This document shows, one piece after another, positions 24,946-33,264 of a stretch of 64,000 bases of DNA (position 1 is the stretch's first letter; the number at the start of each line of letters is the position of its first letter). Under the pieces are notes generated by a model. That model saw nothing but the letters and a program-made list of their open reading frames with translations. It had not been told where the DNA came from and made no database searches. The translations under genes and the position numbers were made by a program. Origin of the DNA: Pseudoteredinibacter isoporae_A (GTDB lineage Bacteria; Pseudomonadota; Gammaproteobacteria; Pseudomonadales; Cellvibrionaceae); the NCBI RefSeq assembly GCF_040372805.1, contig NZ_BAABWJ010000003.1, forward strand, positions 1 through 64,000. Direction: 5' to 3'.

Positions 24946-26529
24946 TTAAAAATCAAAATCGTCGTCTTCTTTCTTCAAACCGAGATCCGCCAGAATCTCG
25001 TTTGCTGCAATGGTGCCCATACCACAGATGCCGCCGCCTGGGTGACAGGAAGGCCCCGTCATATAAAACTTTTTGAACGGCCCTCGGTAATCGGAGTAAT
25101 TCGGGAATGGGCGGAACGCCCCCATCTGCGCCAGGGTTCGTTCGCCTCCCGTAGTCACACCTCGGTGGAAACACAGATTGGCTCGCGCCAGACTCGGCCC
25201 GGTTTCAACGTATTCGGCCATGATGTTGTCGTCGGACATATTGGTGGTGTAATTACGCAACTGACCCAACAGTTTTTCACGACAATACTTTGCACCAAGA
25301 TCTTCCCAGTTTTCACCGCTGGCCAAATCCACAGGCACAAAGGTATCCATAATCAAAGTGTGTTTGCCGTCTGGTGCACGGCTCGGGTCCATTTGGGTCC
25401 AGGCCGCTGTCCACAGGAACGGATCGGATGGCATTTTTCCAGCGGCAATTTCCTGATACTGCTTATCGATGTCTGCCACCGTGCCGAACATGCGCTGAAA
25501 GGCCGTCGCATTCATATCCGCGCCACCATGAAATTCCGGTGCTTCGTGCAAGGCATAATGCACTCGAGCAATGGTGATATCGCCGAAGCTGAAATTCTTA
25601 ACCATATTGGTAAAGCCAGTCGGAAGCTGCTCTTCTTCAAAGCCTTTCAAATACGTTTGGAAAGGATCGAGCGCACTCACCACACCGCTGCGAGCAAAAA
25701 TTTCACGCCCATCTTCCAAGCGCACACCACGACACTCATCACCCTCGAGAATAAATTTATCGAGGCTGGCGCCCGTTAATACCGTGCTGCCGTTGGCTTC
25801 GATGTAACGACGCATGGATTCAGACAACATGCCACTTCCGCCTTCGGGAATAGACTGGCCGAAGTAATGAATACTCGGAATCATGACGTAGAAACCGGCC
25901 GCGGTACCCAGTTGATCAGGCAAGGTTTGCGGAGCCATCGCCCAACCGAGAATAAACGCACGCACATGGTCGTTTTCAAAATTCTCGAGGGTGAACTGGC
26001 GCGAACTCAATTGATATTCACGCAATCGCTTCAAACCTTCAGGGTTATTTTCCAGGCCTTGGTACATATAGCTCGGTGGTGCCGGCGGGGAAAACATTCC
26101 CTTCACAACACCCTCTTGAATCTCACCAAACTCCTCGTAGATTTCGCGATAGCGTTGGGCGTCTTTGGGGGAGTAAGCGGCAATGGTGTCACAGGTTTTG
26201 TCGACATCCTTGTACACTACAATGCCATCACCTTCGTATTTATTAGGGTGGCCGGTAATCTGATCTTCGGACCAGATGTATTTCAAACCGTGCTTCTCAA
26301 ACTCAGGTTTAAGCTCTTGGAAATCCGGATTCAAGTGAATCCATACATGGGACGAACCGAAGGGGTCGTGTTTAAAGCCAGGCAACGTCAACTCACGCGT
26401 CAGGGCACCGCCACCTACCCACTCATTGCGCTCCAAAACAATGACCTTCAGCCCGTTTTTCACAAGCTTCGCGGCACAGATCAGTCCGTTATGCCCGCCT
26501 CCCACAATGATTACATCGCTATCTGCCAT
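24946..26529 (-). CDS. FAD-dependent oxidoreductase of the phytoene-desaturase-like group
   Basis: A 527-residue flavoprotein of the COG1233 type. The dinucleotide-binding motif is DVIIVGGGHNGLICAAKL at the very N-terminus, followed by VIVLERNEWVGGGALT. The C-terminal FAD motif is in YMTGPSCHPGGGICGMG. I chose the ATG at 26527-26529 because GGGAGG lies four bases upstream; an 18-residue longer reading has no such site. Family members oxidise or isomerise carotenoids, amines and other hydrophobic substrates. It is the first gene of the eleven-gene minus-strand run and lies under a motif-bearing promoter. Confidence 0.87.
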   Translation of the reverse strand: MADSDVIIVGGGHNGLICAAKLVKNGLKVIVLERNEWVGGGALTRELTLPGFKHDPFGSSHVWIHLNPDFQELKPEFEKHGLKYIWSEDQITGHPNKYEGDGIVVYKDVDKTCDTIAAYSPKDAQRYREIYEEFGEIQEGVVKGMFSPPAPPSYMYQGLENNPEGLKRLREYQLSSRQFTLENFENDHVRAFILGWAMAPQTLPDQLGTAAGFYVMIPSIHYFGQSIPEGGSGMLSESMRRYIEANGSTVLTGASLDKFILEGDECRGVRLEDGREIFARSGVVSALDPFQTYLKGFEEEQLPTGFTNMVKNFSFGDITIARVHYALHEAPEFHGGADMNATAFQRMFGTVADIDKQYQEIAAGKMPSDPFLWTAAWTQMDPSRAPDGKHTLIMDTFVPVDLASGENWEDLGAKYCREKLLGQLRNYTTNMSDDNIMAEYVETGPSLARANLCFHRGVTTGGERTLAQMGAFRPFPNYSDYRGPFKKFYMTGPSCHPGGGICGMGTIAANEILADLGLKKEDDDFDF

Positions 26530-26606
26530 AAAACCTCCCAAGCACGGCACACAGGCCATTAAATTCAAATACAGGCAGCCCAAGCCCAGGCCGACTCAAT
26601 AAGAGC

Positions 26607-26649
26607 AATTTAATAATAATCCCATTAATTGTCAATAATCCCATGATTA
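26607..26649 (-). promoter_or_regulatory. Promoter and twin GntR-type operator of the 11-gene operon
   Basis: Read on the minus strand, -35 TTGACA (26630-26635) and -10 TAAATT (26607-26612) are 17 bp apart. One AATCCCAT motif (26618-26625) sits in the spacer and a second (26637-26644) sits just upstream of the -35. The same arrangement recurs before the TonB receptor, eda and sulfatase genes, which supports repression by steric block. The adjacent FadR-type protein is the likely binder (inference). Confidence 0.72.
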
Positions 26650-26753
26650 AGAAAGCCGTGATTTTTGAAAAACAGCATCAAACACTGTAAATTCGGTGCT
26701 ATAGGGCTTAAAAAGTACAAACTTGGCAAACGGGCACACAACTTGCCAGGGTA

Positions 26754-26775
26754 TATAATCCCACCTTACGATTAT
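26754..26775 (+). promoter_or_regulatory. Probable GntR promoter -10 with overlapping operator-like site
   Basis: A TATAAT hexamer (26754-26759) overlaps ATAATC-N9-GATTAT (26755-26775), whose left half continues as ATAATCCCACC, a weaker form of the AATCCCAT motif seen at four other promoters. The -35 is not convincing. Autoregulation is inferred. Confidence 0.45.
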
Positions 26776-26872
26776 TAAATAGATCCAATAAGTTAATTTA
26801 GATAGAATCAACAACTGCCAGCAGGCCCGTAGGACGCACTACTACCGGAACAGAATCAGCCAGGGATTTATA

Positions 26873-27604
26873 ATGAGCAAAACAGAAGCACCTCGCAAAA
26901 ACACCCGCGGCCAGGTCAATGCCGCCGTGGACACATTAGGGCGACGCATCGCCAACGGCACCTACCCCCAAGGCAGTACACTGGCCATTGAGCAAGAATT
27001 GGCTGCCAATCTCGGGGTAGGACGTAACGCCCTGCGCGAAGCCGTTAAAGTACTTTCCGGTAAAGGCCTGATCTCCACAGCCCCTCGAAGCGGCACAAAA
27101 GTTCGCCCACGCGATGAATGGAACATGCTCGATCCAGATGTGCTCGCCTGGCACGCCGATCCAGAGGCCGCTACCCGTGAGTTCATGCTCGACCTGATCG
27201 AGCTGCGTCGAATCATAGAACCCAAAGCCGCCGAGCTTGCCGCCAAGCGCGCAACCAAAGAAGACATCGCTACCATTCTTGCCGCCTATGAAGAAATGGC
27301 CGCCGCCGGTTCCGATCAACATAAAAAAATGGAAACCGATATCGCGTTCCACACAGCCATTCTTAAGGCTTCCCACAACACCGTGTTATCACACTTCAAA
27401 CACGCCATTTCCACTTATCTGCGGGCGCACGTTCCCCAGGGTAAAATCCAGGACGAGAAAACCACGGAAGAAGATTTGGAACGGCATCATCAGATTGCCT
27501 GGTCGATCGCCTCCGGCAAAGCAAAAACCGCGCACAGCCTCACCGTAGAAATGCTGAACCAAAATCGCAGTCATTTTGAAGATGAGCCCACCGGTGAATC
27601 CTGA
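26873..27604 (+). CDS. FadR-subfamily GntR transcriptional regulator
   Basis: A 243-residue regulator. The winged helix spans about residues 14-80 (GSTLAIEQELAANLGVGRNALREAVKVLSGKGLI). The linker reads VRPRDEWNMLDPDVLAWH, a segment I associate with sugar-acid-responsive FadR members. The C-terminal FCD domain (about 100-230) has likely metal/ligand residues in METDIAFHTAILKASHN and ERHHQIAWSI. It is divergent from the eleven-gene run and lies near a motif repeated at four promoters, so it is the candidate regulator of uxuA-kdgK-eda. The effector is probably a pathway intermediate such as KDG. Confidence 0.88.
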   Translation: MSKTEAPRKNTRGQVNAAVDTLGRRIANGTYPQGSTLAIEQELAANLGVGRNALREAVKVLSGKGLISTAPRSGTKVRPRDEWNMLDPDVLAWHADPEAATREFMLDLIELRRIIEPKAAELAAKRATKEDIATILAAYEEMAAAGSDQHKKMETDIAFHTAILKASHNTVLSHFKHAISTYLRAHVPQGKIQDEKTTEEDLERHHQIAWSIASGKAKTAHSLTVEMLNQNRSHFEDEPTGES

Positions 27605-27610
27605 ACCCAT

Positions 27611-28390
27611 TCAACAGTAGCCCTGAACCAAAGTCAGTAAATGTTCTCTTTTGACCGAGGACAGTTCAGCGAGTACTTTTTCTGCCGCAGGGTCTGCCGG
27701 ATACCGAAACTTCTTCAGACCCTCGGCCAATGCGCTTAATGCACTATCCGCAACCTTGGCCGCACTCGTCGCCGATGCACCCCCTGAAGAGGCTTCTCTC
27801 TGCAAGTTTGACGCAAAAGACGAAGGGATCAGCAAGCCCATCGACACAGGTTTGTCACGCCAATCCAAAGCATAAGACTCAATGATTCGCTCCAATGTGG
27901 ATTTACTCCCGGCATAGCAGGCATCGCCCGGCAACCCCACATATGCCGACAAAGAACTGACTCCCAGAACCGATGTCAACACACCTTGTTCTACCAAGGG
28001 CGACAGTTTCGACAGACACAAATCCACGGAAAAAGCATTGACAGTCATGACGTGTCGCCAGGCTTGCAGTTCACGCGCGGGAGATTTTGCTGTTCCTCCG
28101 GGTGGATAACAGGCCGCATTAAATACAAGCGAGACCTTGGCAATATCAGACGTGTTCAGTGAACCGAAACGCACTTTGTGGATCGCCCCCCACAACGTCT
28201 CGGCACAATCGGGCAGAGCAAAGTCAACCACCGCCATGTGCAACTGCTCATGAGAGATAGTGGCGCTCAGTTTCTCAGCGCTTTGCTCGTTTCGAACCAG
28301 GGCCAGCACGGCGTAACCTTGCCCTAACGCCTGGCGCAACAAGGCTACCCCCAAAGAACCACTCGCACCACTGACAACCAGTAAATCCAT
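27611..28390 (-). CDS. Atypical short-chain dehydrogenase/reductase
   Basis: A 259-residue Rossmann protein. The N-terminus VVSGASGSLGVALLRQAL is the cofactor loop, VFNAACYPPGG replaces the usual NNAG, and GVSSLSAYVGLPGDACYAGSKS contains the Ser-Tyr-x3-Lys catalytic set. The ATG at 28388-28390 has GGAGG nine bases upstream. It lies between the GntR gene (convergent, 6-base gap) and the TonB receptor gene, whose terminator separates them. A keto-uronate or related reductase role would suit the pathway but is a guess. Confidence 0.75.
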   Translation of the reverse strand: MDLLVVSGASGSLGVALLRQALGQGYAVLALVRNEQSAEKLSATISHEQLHMAVVDFALPDCAETLWGAIHKVRFGSLNTSDIAKVSLVFNAACYPPGGTAKSPARELQAWRHVMTVNAFSVDLCLSKLSPLVEQGVLTSVLGVSSLSAYVGLPGDACYAGSKSTLERIIESYALDWRDKPVSMGLLIPSSFASNLQREASSGGASATSAAKVADSALSALAEGLKKFRYPADPAAEKVLAELSSVKREHLLTLVQGYC

Positions 28391-28406
28391 CACATCCAGC
28401 CTCCAT

Positions 28407-28439
28407 AAAAAAAGCGGGCGACCATTACAGCCACCCGCT
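28407..28439 (-). terminator. Rho-independent terminator after TonB receptor gene
   Basis: Transcribed on the minus strand, AGCGGG (28434-28439) pairs with CCCGCT (28413-28418) over a 15-base loop and is followed by seven T residues. It ends the TonB receptor transcript just before the SDR gene. Confidence 0.75.
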
Positions 28440-28478
28440 AACAGGACACATGCCTACTTGACTTAGAGAGTATGCCGA

Positions 28479-30776
28479 CTACTGAATCATGTACGTAAAC
28501 TTCACACCAAACTCACGATAGTGAGGACGGACGCGAATACCTGCTGCACCAAAGTTGTCCGATGTACCAGTGTAATAGTCTTCGTCCAAAGCGTTTTTAA
28601 CGAAGGCCGACACTCGAATATTTTCACTTTCCATGCCCGCACTGAAATTCACTACCTGATAGCTGTCAATCTGATAGGGGTACGTTGGCAAGGAGAATAC
28701 GTCGCCATTCACAGTGCGACCCACCAAAGAACCAACCGCTTCGATATCACTCACCGTGTCATCGGTGTAGGCCCACTCAGCACGAACATAAGAATCCCAA
28801 CTGCTGATCGAGAAACGGTATTCCAGAGCCGTATTCAAACTCCACTCAGGTGTTCTCGGCAGAGGCTGGCCCGATACATCAATGACGTTAGGCTGACCAT
28901 TCGTTTCACCTTTCAGCACGGCATCTTTATAGTCATCAAATTTCGCATCGGTGTAACCCATGCCCGCCGACCAAATCAGCCCCTCAGTCAACAACGCGGT
29001 TAGCTCAAGTTCAACACCTTTTGCACTGGCCTCTTCCGCATTTTGAGTAGTGGAAATTGCCGAGCTGATGTCGGTTGGATCTTCCAGACGGTTGGTTTGC
29101 ACCTGAAAATCCTTCCAGTCCAAGGCAAAAATAGCACCGGACAGATTTACACGACCATCCATTAAACTGCTCTTGAAACCCAACTCATAGCTGATCAGTT
29201 CTTCAGGTTCAAAACGAGCACCCGCCGTACGTGAACCACCAGAGACATCAGAACCACCGGCTTTGTAACCTTGGGCAATACTGCCGTACCAAGTCCAGTC
29301 CTCATCCGGCATATAACGCAGAACCACGCGCGGTGAAAAATCGTTAAAGCTCACATTATCGCGAATAGGATCCGGACCGCGATTAAAATCAATTTCAGAA
29401 ACGGTGACTTTGTCTCGGGAATATCGACCGCCCAGGGTCAGGTCCAAAGTCTCATCGATATGCCACACCATTTCACCAAACAGCGCCGAGCTTTCATATT
29501 TGGCATACTGTTGGTTGTTGTTAATAAAACCGAGCGGGTTCGCAGCGTTCGGATCGGAATCCGGCATGATTTGAATCTGGTTTGCTCGACGCAATTCGTC
29601 TTCGACATAAAACACACCGACCGTCCAATCAATGGCACCTTCGCCATCGGAGCGCAAACGGAATTCCTGACTGATCGACTCACCGGTGTAATCATTCACA
29701 CGACGCAGAGGGAGCGGACCGAAAGTTAGGGGAATGCCATCCAGATCAGCCACACGATCAAAGGAACTGTCCAACCAACCGGTGACCGAAGTAAATACCA
29801 TGCCATCCAAATCCCAGTTCACCCGACCATTCACAATCGTAAATGATTTTTCATTCAGTTCACGGGAATCGCGATCGATTCGACGCTTATTGTCCGGATA
29901 AAAGCCCTGGCCGGAATCAATCGCATCGCTGGCACTGATACCAAAAATGGATTGCGTATCCAGATCCACAACACCGGTCGGAATGCTGATATCGCCGCCT
30001 TCATCCTCTGTAGTGTGAGTGATGCTTAAATCGAGTGTGACGTCGTCGTTTGGCAGGGCGCGAATCGATAAACGACCCGTGCCGTACTCATAAAACGGAT
30101 CGTTCCCCAGAGGATTCACATTGGTGATTGGAGTATCGGATTCGTCATAGGCCATCACCGCACGAGCCATCAAACGATCACTGATTGGCAAGTTGATGAT
30201 GGCTTCAGCGCCACGGGTGCCGAAGTTTCCGGCACTGACCGAACCTTCAAAATAAAAATTTTCATCGGGCTTCTTAGTGGTGATGTTCAATGCACCCCCC
30301 ACAGCATTTCGACCGAAGTAGGTTCCCTGTGGGCCACGCAACACTTCAATTCGCTCAACATCCTGCAGCTGGGGGTTGATGGTACCTTGGGCTACGCTCC
30401 CCACAGACAACTCATCGATGTAATAACCAATCGAGTTAGCCGTCGAAACGCCATCCAAGGTCACATTGCTGACACCACGAATGCTGATATTGATACTGCG
30501 ACTACCGCCTTCACCATCTTCAGAAAAACCAACATTGGGCGTCATCGACAAATAGTCGGCAGCCTCAGTGATATTCGATTTTTCCAGGGATTCGGCAGTA
30601 AACGCCGACACGCTGATTGGCACATCCTGTAAAGACTCAGATCGACGCTGGGCAGTAACCACTACCTCCTCCAACGCCAGAGACTGGGAGTCCCCATCAT
30701 CCTGCGCAACTGTCACGCCAGAACCAGCCGCCAGAATTGCCGCCGTCAAACTATTTACTGTGTGCTTGCTAAACAT
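28479..30776 (-). CDS. TonB-dependent outer-membrane receptor (in the predicted GntR regulon)
   Basis: A 765-residue receptor starting MFSKHTVNSLTAAILAAGSG with a signal peptide to about VAQ. The plug begins LALEEVVVTAQRRSESLQDV and has VERIEVLRGPQGTYFGRNAVGG. The barrel ends in EFGVKFTYMIQ. I chose the ATG at 30774-30776; a reading 23 codons longer crosses a likely ribosome site, AGAAGAGGCG. A motif-bearing promoter lies about 90 bases upstream. It would import the regulon's oligomeric or bulky substrate. Confidence 0.9.
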   Translation of the reverse strand: MFSKHTVNSLTAAILAAGSGVTVAQDDGDSQSLALEEVVVTAQRRSESLQDVPISVSAFTAESLEKSNITEAADYLSMTPNVGFSEDGEGGSRSINISIRGVSNVTLDGVSTANSIGYYIDELSVGSVAQGTINPQLQDVERIEVLRGPQGTYFGRNAVGGALNITTKKPDENFYFEGSVSAGNFGTRGAEAIINLPISDRLMARAVMAYDESDTPITNVNPLGNDPFYEYGTGRLSIRALPNDDVTLDLSITHTTEDEGGDISIPTGVVDLDTQSIFGISASDAIDSGQGFYPDNKRRIDRDSRELNEKSFTIVNGRVNWDLDGMVFTSVTGWLDSSFDRVADLDGIPLTFGPLPLRRVNDYTGESISQEFRLRSDGEGAIDWTVGVFYVEDELRRANQIQIMPDSDPNAANPLGFINNNQQYAKYESSALFGEMVWHIDETLDLTLGGRYSRDKVTVSEIDFNRGPDPIRDNVSFNDFSPRVVLRYMPDEDWTWYGSIAQGYKAGGSDVSGGSRTAGARFEPEELISYELGFKSSLMDGRVNLSGAIFALDWKDFQVQTNRLEDPTDISSAISTTQNAEEASAKGVELELTALLTEGLIWSAGMGYTDAKFDDYKDAVLKGETNGQPNVIDVSGQPLPRTPEWSLNTALEYRFSISSWDSYVRAEWAYTDDTVSDIEAVGSLVGRTVNGDVFSLPTYPYQIDSYQVVNFSAGMESENIRVSAFVKNALDEDYYTGTSDNFGAAGIRVRPHYREFGVKFTYMIQ

Positions 30777-30862
30777 CGTATCTATCGCCTCTTCTTTATT
30801 ATGTATGCACATATGCAATAACGACAGGTGACCCTCTACTTTCACCTTATTGCTTTACGAGT

Positions 30863-30912
30863 AATATAATCCCATTAATAAGCATCGGTCAATACATTTA
30901 AACCCATTAATT
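30863..30912 (-). promoter_or_regulatory. Promoter with GntR-type operator of the TonB receptor gene
   Basis: On the minus strand, -35 TTGACC (30887-30892) and -10 TATATT (30863-30868) are 18 bp apart. AATCCCATTAAT starts at 30868 inside the spacer. A second, partial copy AACCCATTAATT (30901-30912) lies upstream of the -35. The layout matches the FAD operon promoter. Confidence 0.7.
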
Positions 30913-31003
30913 TTACATTTTTTGATTAATTTACGAACAAAACACCTAAAAATAAGGACTTACAAAGAATCAATCTCATTTGAAATATTTAATCATCCCA
31001 CTT

Positions 31004-31639
31004 TTAATGGGTTTTTTTACAAGCATCCATTGCCAGGCATGCCTGCCGACCCACCTCGTCCCAATCGCCCCGCTCCATTGAGGGCTTGTCAATCATCCAA
31101 CTCCCGCCAACGCAAATTACATTGTCGAGGGCCAGATAGGCATCAAGGTTGGCCGGGGAAATACCGCCAGTTGGGCAAAAGTTCACTTGGGGCAACGGCC
31201 CTTGTAGAGCTTTAAGCAAAGACGTGCCGCCGCTGGCTTCAGCCGGAAACAATTTCATGTAGTTAAGGCCACGCTCCAAAACGGTCATTACCTCAGAGGC
31301 TGAACTGACCCCCGGCAGGAACGGCAGCCGAGTTGACAGTGCGGCAGACAACAGTGAGGGCGTACAACCCGGGCTCACCAGAAACTCAGCTCCCGCTCCA
31401 ACCGCATTGGCAACATCCCGTACGCTGAGCACGGTACCTGCACCCACAACCACATTTTCAACATTCTCTTTAATCCGACTAATAGCCTCCAGTGCCTGAG
31501 GGGTACGCAGGGTAATTTCAAGGGTTTTAAAGCCCGCCTGCACCATGGCATTCGCCAGTGGTACAGCGTCATCAACGCGGTTTATCACGATGACAGGCAC
31601 AATGGGAGAAAGGGATAGGATATCTTTGGTATTTGACAC
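31004..31639 (-). CDS. eda: KDPG/KHG aldolase (2-dehydro-3-deoxy-phosphogluconate aldolase)
   Basis: A 211-residue class I aldolase that cleaves KDPG to pyruvate and glyceraldehyde-3-phosphate. It shows VPVIVINRVDDAVPLA, the base Glu in LEITLRT (Glu41), GAGTVLS, the Schiff-base Lys in YMKLFPAEASGG (Lys129), and CPTGGISPANLDAYLAL. Start is a GTG with a weak ribosome site. Promoter and the first four codons are nearly identical to those of the upstream sulfatase gene. It completes the uxuA-kdgK route. Confidence 0.95.
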   Translation of the reverse strand: MSNTKDILSLSPIVPVIVINRVDDAVPLANAMVQAGFKTLEITLRTPQALEAISRIKENVENVVVGAGTVLSVRDVANAVGAGAEFLVSPGCTPSLLSAALSTRLPFLPGVSSASEVMTVLERGLNYMKLFPAEASGGTSLLKALQGPLPQVNFCPTGGISPANLDAYLALDNVICVGGSWMIDKPSMERGDWDEVGRQACLAMDACKKTH

Positions 31640-31705
31640 TGCTTACACGTCCGAACGAGTTAATCATGGGATTAATTTAAATTAATCCCATGATATTGTC
31701 CAGAC
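31628..31705. repeat. 78-bp duplicated promoter segment, copy 1 (eda)
   Basis: This segment is 73/78 identical to 34666-34743. It spans the first codons (GTG TCA AAT ACC on the minus strand), the leader, the 32-bp operator palindrome and the -35. Because the encoded MSNT suits Eda's N-terminus, this copy is the likely original. Confidence 0.85.
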
Positions 31706-31941
31706 TCACAGCCGAGCAAACGTCGCCAGCCTCCCTCCTGAAACCGAGAAAATGTCTCGGAGAAGAGCGCAGAATGCGCCGTCAGTGAGTGACGCTGGGT
31801 ACTGAAGACAAAGAAATGTGGGCAAGGAGCCAAGCGGATTTTGAGGTATCGACCGAAGAACCTCACCATTGTATTCATCCAATGAATACGGGTTTATCTC
31901 GACGCAAAGGAGCAAGCCATAATGCGCGTGCTCCTCAGATT
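31640..31941. other. Intergenic region between sulfatase and eda genes
   Basis: The 302-base gap contains the eda promoter and palindrome next to eda (31663-31702). I see no gene or recognisable element in 31706-31941; short minus-strand frames there look like chance. Confidence 0.5.
31663..31702 (-). promoter_or_regulatory. eda promoter with perfect 32-bp operator palindrome
   Basis: 31663-31694 is a perfect 32-bp palindrome: the left arm ATCATGGGATTAATTT is followed by its exact complement. It contains two inverted TTAATCCCATGAT units. On the minus strand, -35 TGGACA (31697-31702) and -10 TAAATT (31674-31679) are 17 bp apart, so the palindrome covers the spacer and the -10. Confidence 0.75.
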
Positions 31942-33255
31942 TCAGCGCGATTTATGACGGGCTGAGAGACCGAATTCCTTCCGGCCTTCACGATAGAAGC
32001 GCATCATCTTTTCCCACTGATCCTTATGAGTAGATTCCACACTATAGCGCTCTTGCGGGTCTGCGTTCATATCGAACAACAGCTTTAGATCATGATCCGG
32101 GAACCAACGATTAACCCCGCGATAACGACCCGACAGAACCGCTTTCCAATTCTGGGTTCGAACCGCCGCGATATCATCATCGGCAAAAAAATACAATTTT
32201 TCATGGGGTGAGTCATGGCTACCTTTCAGCATCGAGGTAATGTCGCGCCCATCGATTTTTCTGCCTTTAGGCAACTCCGAGCGGGTAATCGTCGCAATAG
32301 TTGGCAGTAAATCGATATTCATGGATATACCGTTGGAGACTTTGTTTTCCGGAATCTCGCCTGGCCAACGGGCGATAAATGGCACCCGATATCCTCCCTC
32401 CCAGGCCGTTCCTTTGGTCGACCGAAGCCCCGCCGTAACTCCCCCTTGATAAGGGCCGTTGTCACTTGTAAAAATCACCAAAGTATTTTGATCAAGCCCC
32501 ATGGCTTTTAATGATTTCAGAATAGCTCCGGTACTCCAGTCTAATTCTTCAACCACATCTCCATACAGTGATGCTTCGGACTTTCCAACAAAGTCTTCCG
32601 ATGCGTACAAGGGCACATGAGGAAAAGTATGGGCGATATAAATAAAGAAAGGCCGGTCTTTGTTGTCTCGGATGAAGTTGATGGCTTCCGATGTGTATCG
32701 TTGAGTCAGTGTTTGCTGAACCACAGGCTCTTCAATTTTTTGCCTGTTTCGATACAAGGCCAAAGGGTTTTGATTGTTGCTGTAGGGCAGGCCGTAGTAG
32801 TAATCAAAACCGTGTTGCGTTGGCCAAAACGTTTCTGTATGCCCGAGGTGCCACTTACCGATGATAGCGGTTTGATATCCCGACTCTTTCAACATCTCCG
32901 CTATCGTGATTTCCTCCAGTGGGAGACCATGGGTATCGTTCACAAACAATACCTGATGAGCCATACCCGATCGTATTGGATAACGCCCGGTAAGCAAACC
33001 TGCCCGGCTCGGTGTGCAGTTCGAAGCACTGGCATAAGCGTTGGTAAAGCGCACACCCTCATTCGCCATTTGATCTAGATTGGGCGTATCAATGACCTCA
33101 TTGCCATAGGAACCCAAGTCTCCATAACCCAAGTCATCTGTAAGAATCACTATCACATTAGGCGGTCGCTTCACAGACTCTGCAGCCGTGATACCGGTCA
33201 TGCCCAATAGGCTAAGGCACATCGCGAAGACGATGCCTAAATTACATTTCATCAT
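31942..33255 (-). CDS. Exported S1-family sulfatase (formylglycine type)
   Basis: A 437-residue sulfatase with a signal peptide ending near TAAES. Metal-binding VILTDDLGYGDLG (Asp40, Asp41), the formylglycine motif CTPSRAG (Cys80) followed by GLLTGRYPIRSGM, GKWHLGH and FTSDNGPYQGG are all present. It hydrolyses sulfate esters after Cys80 is matured by a sulfatase-modifying enzyme, none of which is in the window. It starts 9 bases after the first sulfatase gene, forming a two-gene operon. A sulfated glycan is the likely substrate. Confidence 0.92.
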   Translation of the reverse strand: MMKCNLGIVFAMCLSLLGMTGITAAESVKRPPNVIVILTDDLGYGDLGSYGNEVIDTPNLDQMANEGVRFTNAYASASNCTPSRAGLLTGRYPIRSGMAHQVLFVNDTHGLPLEEITIAEMLKESGYQTAIIGKWHLGHTETFWPTQHGFDYYYGLPYSNNQNPLALYRNRQKIEEPVVQQTLTQRYTSEAINFIRDNKDRPFFIYIAHTFPHVPLYASEDFVGKSEASLYGDVVEELDWSTGAILKSLKAMGLDQNTLVIFTSDNGPYQGGVTAGLRSTKGTAWEGGYRVPFIARWPGEIPENKVSNGISMNIDLLPTIATITRSELPKGRKIDGRDITSMLKGSHDSPHEKLYFFADDDIAAVRTQNWKAVLSGRYRGVNRWFPDHDLKLLFDMNADPQERYSVESTHKDQWEKMMRFYREGRKEFGLSARHKSR

Positions 33256-33264
33256 CGTAAGCCC

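Larger units (their letters stand above)
26530..26872. other. Divergent intergenic region of FAD operon and GntR gene
   Basis: This 343-base, AT-rich region has no credible gene. It holds the minus-strand promoter/operator pair near 26607-26649, an inverted repeat TGGCAA/TTGCCA (26724-26729 and 26743-26748) and the probable GntR promoter at about 26754. The rest shows nothing I can name. Confidence 0.6.

Noticed and set aside
24898..25779. A 293-codon plus-strand frame opposite the FAD oxidoreductase gene
   Set aside because: Antisense shadow; composition is Arg/His-rich in the way shadow frames often are.
30993..31017. CCCACTTTTAATGGG followed by seven T residues after eda
   Set aside because: The stem is only 4 bp and the T-run is on the wrong strand for eda; it also resembles an operator half-site, but no promoter is next to it.
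31672..31915. Short minus-strand frames between eda and the sulfatase gene
   Set aside because: They overlap the operator palindrome and have no ribosome sites or conserved features.
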